Source: Thiotrichaceae bacterium | GTDB lineage: Bacteria; Pseudomonadota; Gammaproteobacteria; Thiotrichales; Thiotrichaceae | Length of the DNA: 5,380 bases | Assembly (NCBI GenBank): GCA_027008665.1 | Contig: JALVEA010000038.1 | Location: 1-5,380, forward strand | Reading direction: 5' to 3' | Shown: positions 4,020 through 5,380 of the stretch, piece by piece | Layout: every line of letters starts with the position of its first letter | Position numbering within the stretch: position 1 is the first letter of the stretch | The notes under the pieces: model-generated | The model's input: only the letters and a program-made list of their open reading frames with translations | What the model was told of the DNA's origin: nothing | The model's database searches: none | Position numbers and translations under genes: made by a program

Positions 4020-5380
4020 ATGACGGACATCTCAAGCATCAATATTCCAGATCATGAAATAAAAAAGCAACTTGGCGAAGGGGGAATGGCAACGGTTTAT
4101 CTCGCCGTTCATAAACGCCTGCAACGGGAAGTTGCGCTTAAAATCATGAATCCTGATACCGCATCTAATAAAGCCTTTCAAAAAAGCTTTATTACCGAAG
4201 GGCGTATTGTAGCGAAGCTTGAGCATCCTAATATAGTGACGATTTATGATATTGACGCACAAAATGGACATTTTTATATGTCAATGGAAGTGCTGCGTAA
4301 AGGAAGCCTTAAAGAACGTCTAGCTAATGGAAAATTACCCATTTCTAATGCGCTCAGAGTAACCGCACAAATGGCGGATGCACTGAATTATGCGCATCAA
4401 AAAGGCTATATTCATCGTGATATTAAACCTGCCAATATTATGTTTCGTGAAGATGGCAGTGCCGTACTGACAGATTTTGGTATTGCCAAAATGCAAGGTA
4501 CAACGGGTGAAATGACACAAATGGGGTATATCTCTGGTACTCCTTTTTATATGAGTACCGAACAAGGCACTGGCAGTCATAAAATAGATCATCGTGCTGA
4601 TATTTATAGCTTAGGCATTGTTTTCTATGAAATGCTCACAGGTAATAAACCCTATACAGGGACAGATACTGTTGCCATTCTCTACCAGCATGTACATGCT
4701 GATATTCCCACTTTAAAGGGAGAAAATAGTGTCTTTCAGCCTATTTTGGATAAAGCATTAGCTAAAAATCCTGAAGATCGTTTTAATACCATTGCAGAAT
4801 TTTCAGAAGCACTGTATGAGGCTTCAAAAACAGATGCAGAAACGCTTTTAATGGTTCCTGCTTTATCAACAGAAAAAATTATTATAGAAAAAAAACCAAT
4901 TTGGCCTTGGTTAGTTGCCATTGCTGTTATTGGTATTAGTGGAGTTGCGGGGACTTATTACTACAGCAAATCAACAGAAGAGCAACGAATTGCAATAGAA
5001 AAAGAAAAATTACAACAGCAAAAAGAACAACAGGCTATTGAACAGGCTCGACTAGAAAAAGAACGAGAAACAGAACGTAAATTATTAGAGGCTCAAAAAA
5101 AGGCAGCGCAATATCAAACAGCAGCAGTTCAAAAAAGCATAAATGAAGATAAAATTAAAAACCTGCTTGATCGCGCTCAAGTCCTTGAAACAAAAAGACG
5201 CTTTTTCGATTTTAGTCACTGGTCTCAGGGCTGTAAAGACTATTTAAAAAGCATCGATGGCCCCTACGACCCTAAAGATAGTAGTGAAAGCCAGTATAAA
5301 GAAATATTAAAAATTAACCCCGATCACAGCAAAGCTATCGAAGCATTAGAACAATTAAAGAAAAATCGAATTCTTAGCTT
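4020..5380 (+). CDS. Transmembrane Hanks-type Ser/Thr protein kinase (kinase 2), 3' end beyond the window
   Basis: The frame is open from ATG 4020 to the window edge: 453 codons plus two bases, no stop. The kinase domain (about 12-268) keeps all key residues: GEGGMATVY (19-27), K41, E60, HRDIKPAN (132-139; base D134), DFG (152-154) and E181 of the APE position, here STE, so the Pro is replaced by Thr. A linker with DAETLLMVP (272-280) precedes one membrane helix (about 296-315, starting PWLVAIAVIG). Residues ~318-373 are a Glu/Gln/Lys/Arg-rich coiled coil. Residues ~374-453 look helical, with a TPR-like unit YKEILKINPDHSKAIEAL (426-443) of the kind found in the extracytoplasmic part of many bacterial receptor kinases, some of which continue into a formylglycine-generating-enzyme-like domain. 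Whether that is so here cannot be seen. The catalytic core is closely similar to kinase 1 (40 of 59 residues identical from YAH to the activation-segment EQ, counted by eye), so the two arose by duplication and then acquired different sensors. It is probably co-transcribed with the two genes before it. Confidence 0.88.
   Translation, partial: MTDISSINIPDHEIKKQLGEGGMATVYLAVHKRLQREVALKIMNPDTASNKAFQKSFITEGRIVAKLEHPNIVTIYDIDAQNGHFYMSMEVLRKGSLKERLANGKLPISNALRVTAQMADALNYAHQKGYIHRDIKPANIMFREDGSAVLTDFGIAKMQGTTGEMTQMGYISGTPFYMSTEQGTGSHKIDHRADIYSLGIVFYEMLTGNKPYTGTDTVAILYQHVHADIPTLKGENSVFQPILDKALAKNPEDRFNTIAEFSEALYEASKTDAETLLMVPALSTEKIIIEKKPIWPWLVAIAVIGISGVAGTYYYSKSTEEQRIAIEKEKLQQQKEQQAIEQARLEKERETERKLLEAQKKAAQYQTAAVQKSINEDKIKNLLDRAQVLETKRRFFDFSHWSQGCKDYLKSIDGPYDPKDSSESQYKEILKINPDHSKAIEALEQLKKNRILS

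Noticed and set aside
4032..4921. Minus-strand open frames opposite kinase 2
   Set aside because: They lie opposite a + frame with every kinase motif intact, and their translations show no recognisable domain.
1..5380. CRISPR arrays, tRNA/rRNA genes, insertion sequences, phage or origin sequences
   Set aside because: No regularly spaced repeats, cloverleaf-like sequences, transposase or integrase motifs, or iteron/DnaA-box clusters were seen on either strand.

Overview
The window is AT-rich and reads almost entirely on the + strand. It appears to come from a Gram-negative bacterium, most likely a gammaproteobacterium. The reasons are an exported protein with an autotransporter-type outer-membrane beta-barrel ending in Phe, a TolA-like periplasm-spanning helix, and a perfect CRP/Vfr-type operator. 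I cannot name the genus or species from the sequence.

Layout. (1) Positions 1-435 hold the 3' end of a coding region cut by the left edge: an acidic, Thr/Glu/Lys-rich, low-complexity tail of unknown function. (2) Positions 436-798 have no gene. This stretch contains an 8-bp inverted repeat around an AT-rich core, then an ideal CRP operator (TGTGAT-N4-ATCACA) and a plausible class II promoter. (3) Positions 799-2136 encode a 445-residue secreted protein that is mostly an outer-membrane beta-barrel, with almost no passenger. (4) Positions 2168-3982 encode a 604-residue transmembrane Hanks-type Ser/Thr kinase. Its C-terminal half is a long Lys/Ala/Glu/Gln-rich helix followed by a small predicted beta-sandwich. 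(5) Positions 4020-5380 hold the first 453 codons of a second, paralogous transmembrane Ser/Thr kinase. It has a shorter coiled coil and a different extracytoplasmic domain, and it runs off the right edge.

The last three genes are tightly spaced (31 and 37 bp gaps, no convincing terminator between them) and probably form one operon, possibly under CRP control. A reasonable but unproven reading is an envelope signalling unit. The barrel sits in the outer membrane. Kinase 1 reaches across the periplasm with a TolA-like arm. Kinase 2 carries a different sensor. Both cytoplasmic kinase domains keep all catalytic residues, and both have an acidic-Thr-hydrophobic motif just before the membrane that could be a phospho-dependent docking site. 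No phosphatase, FHA protein or obvious substrate is encoded in the window.
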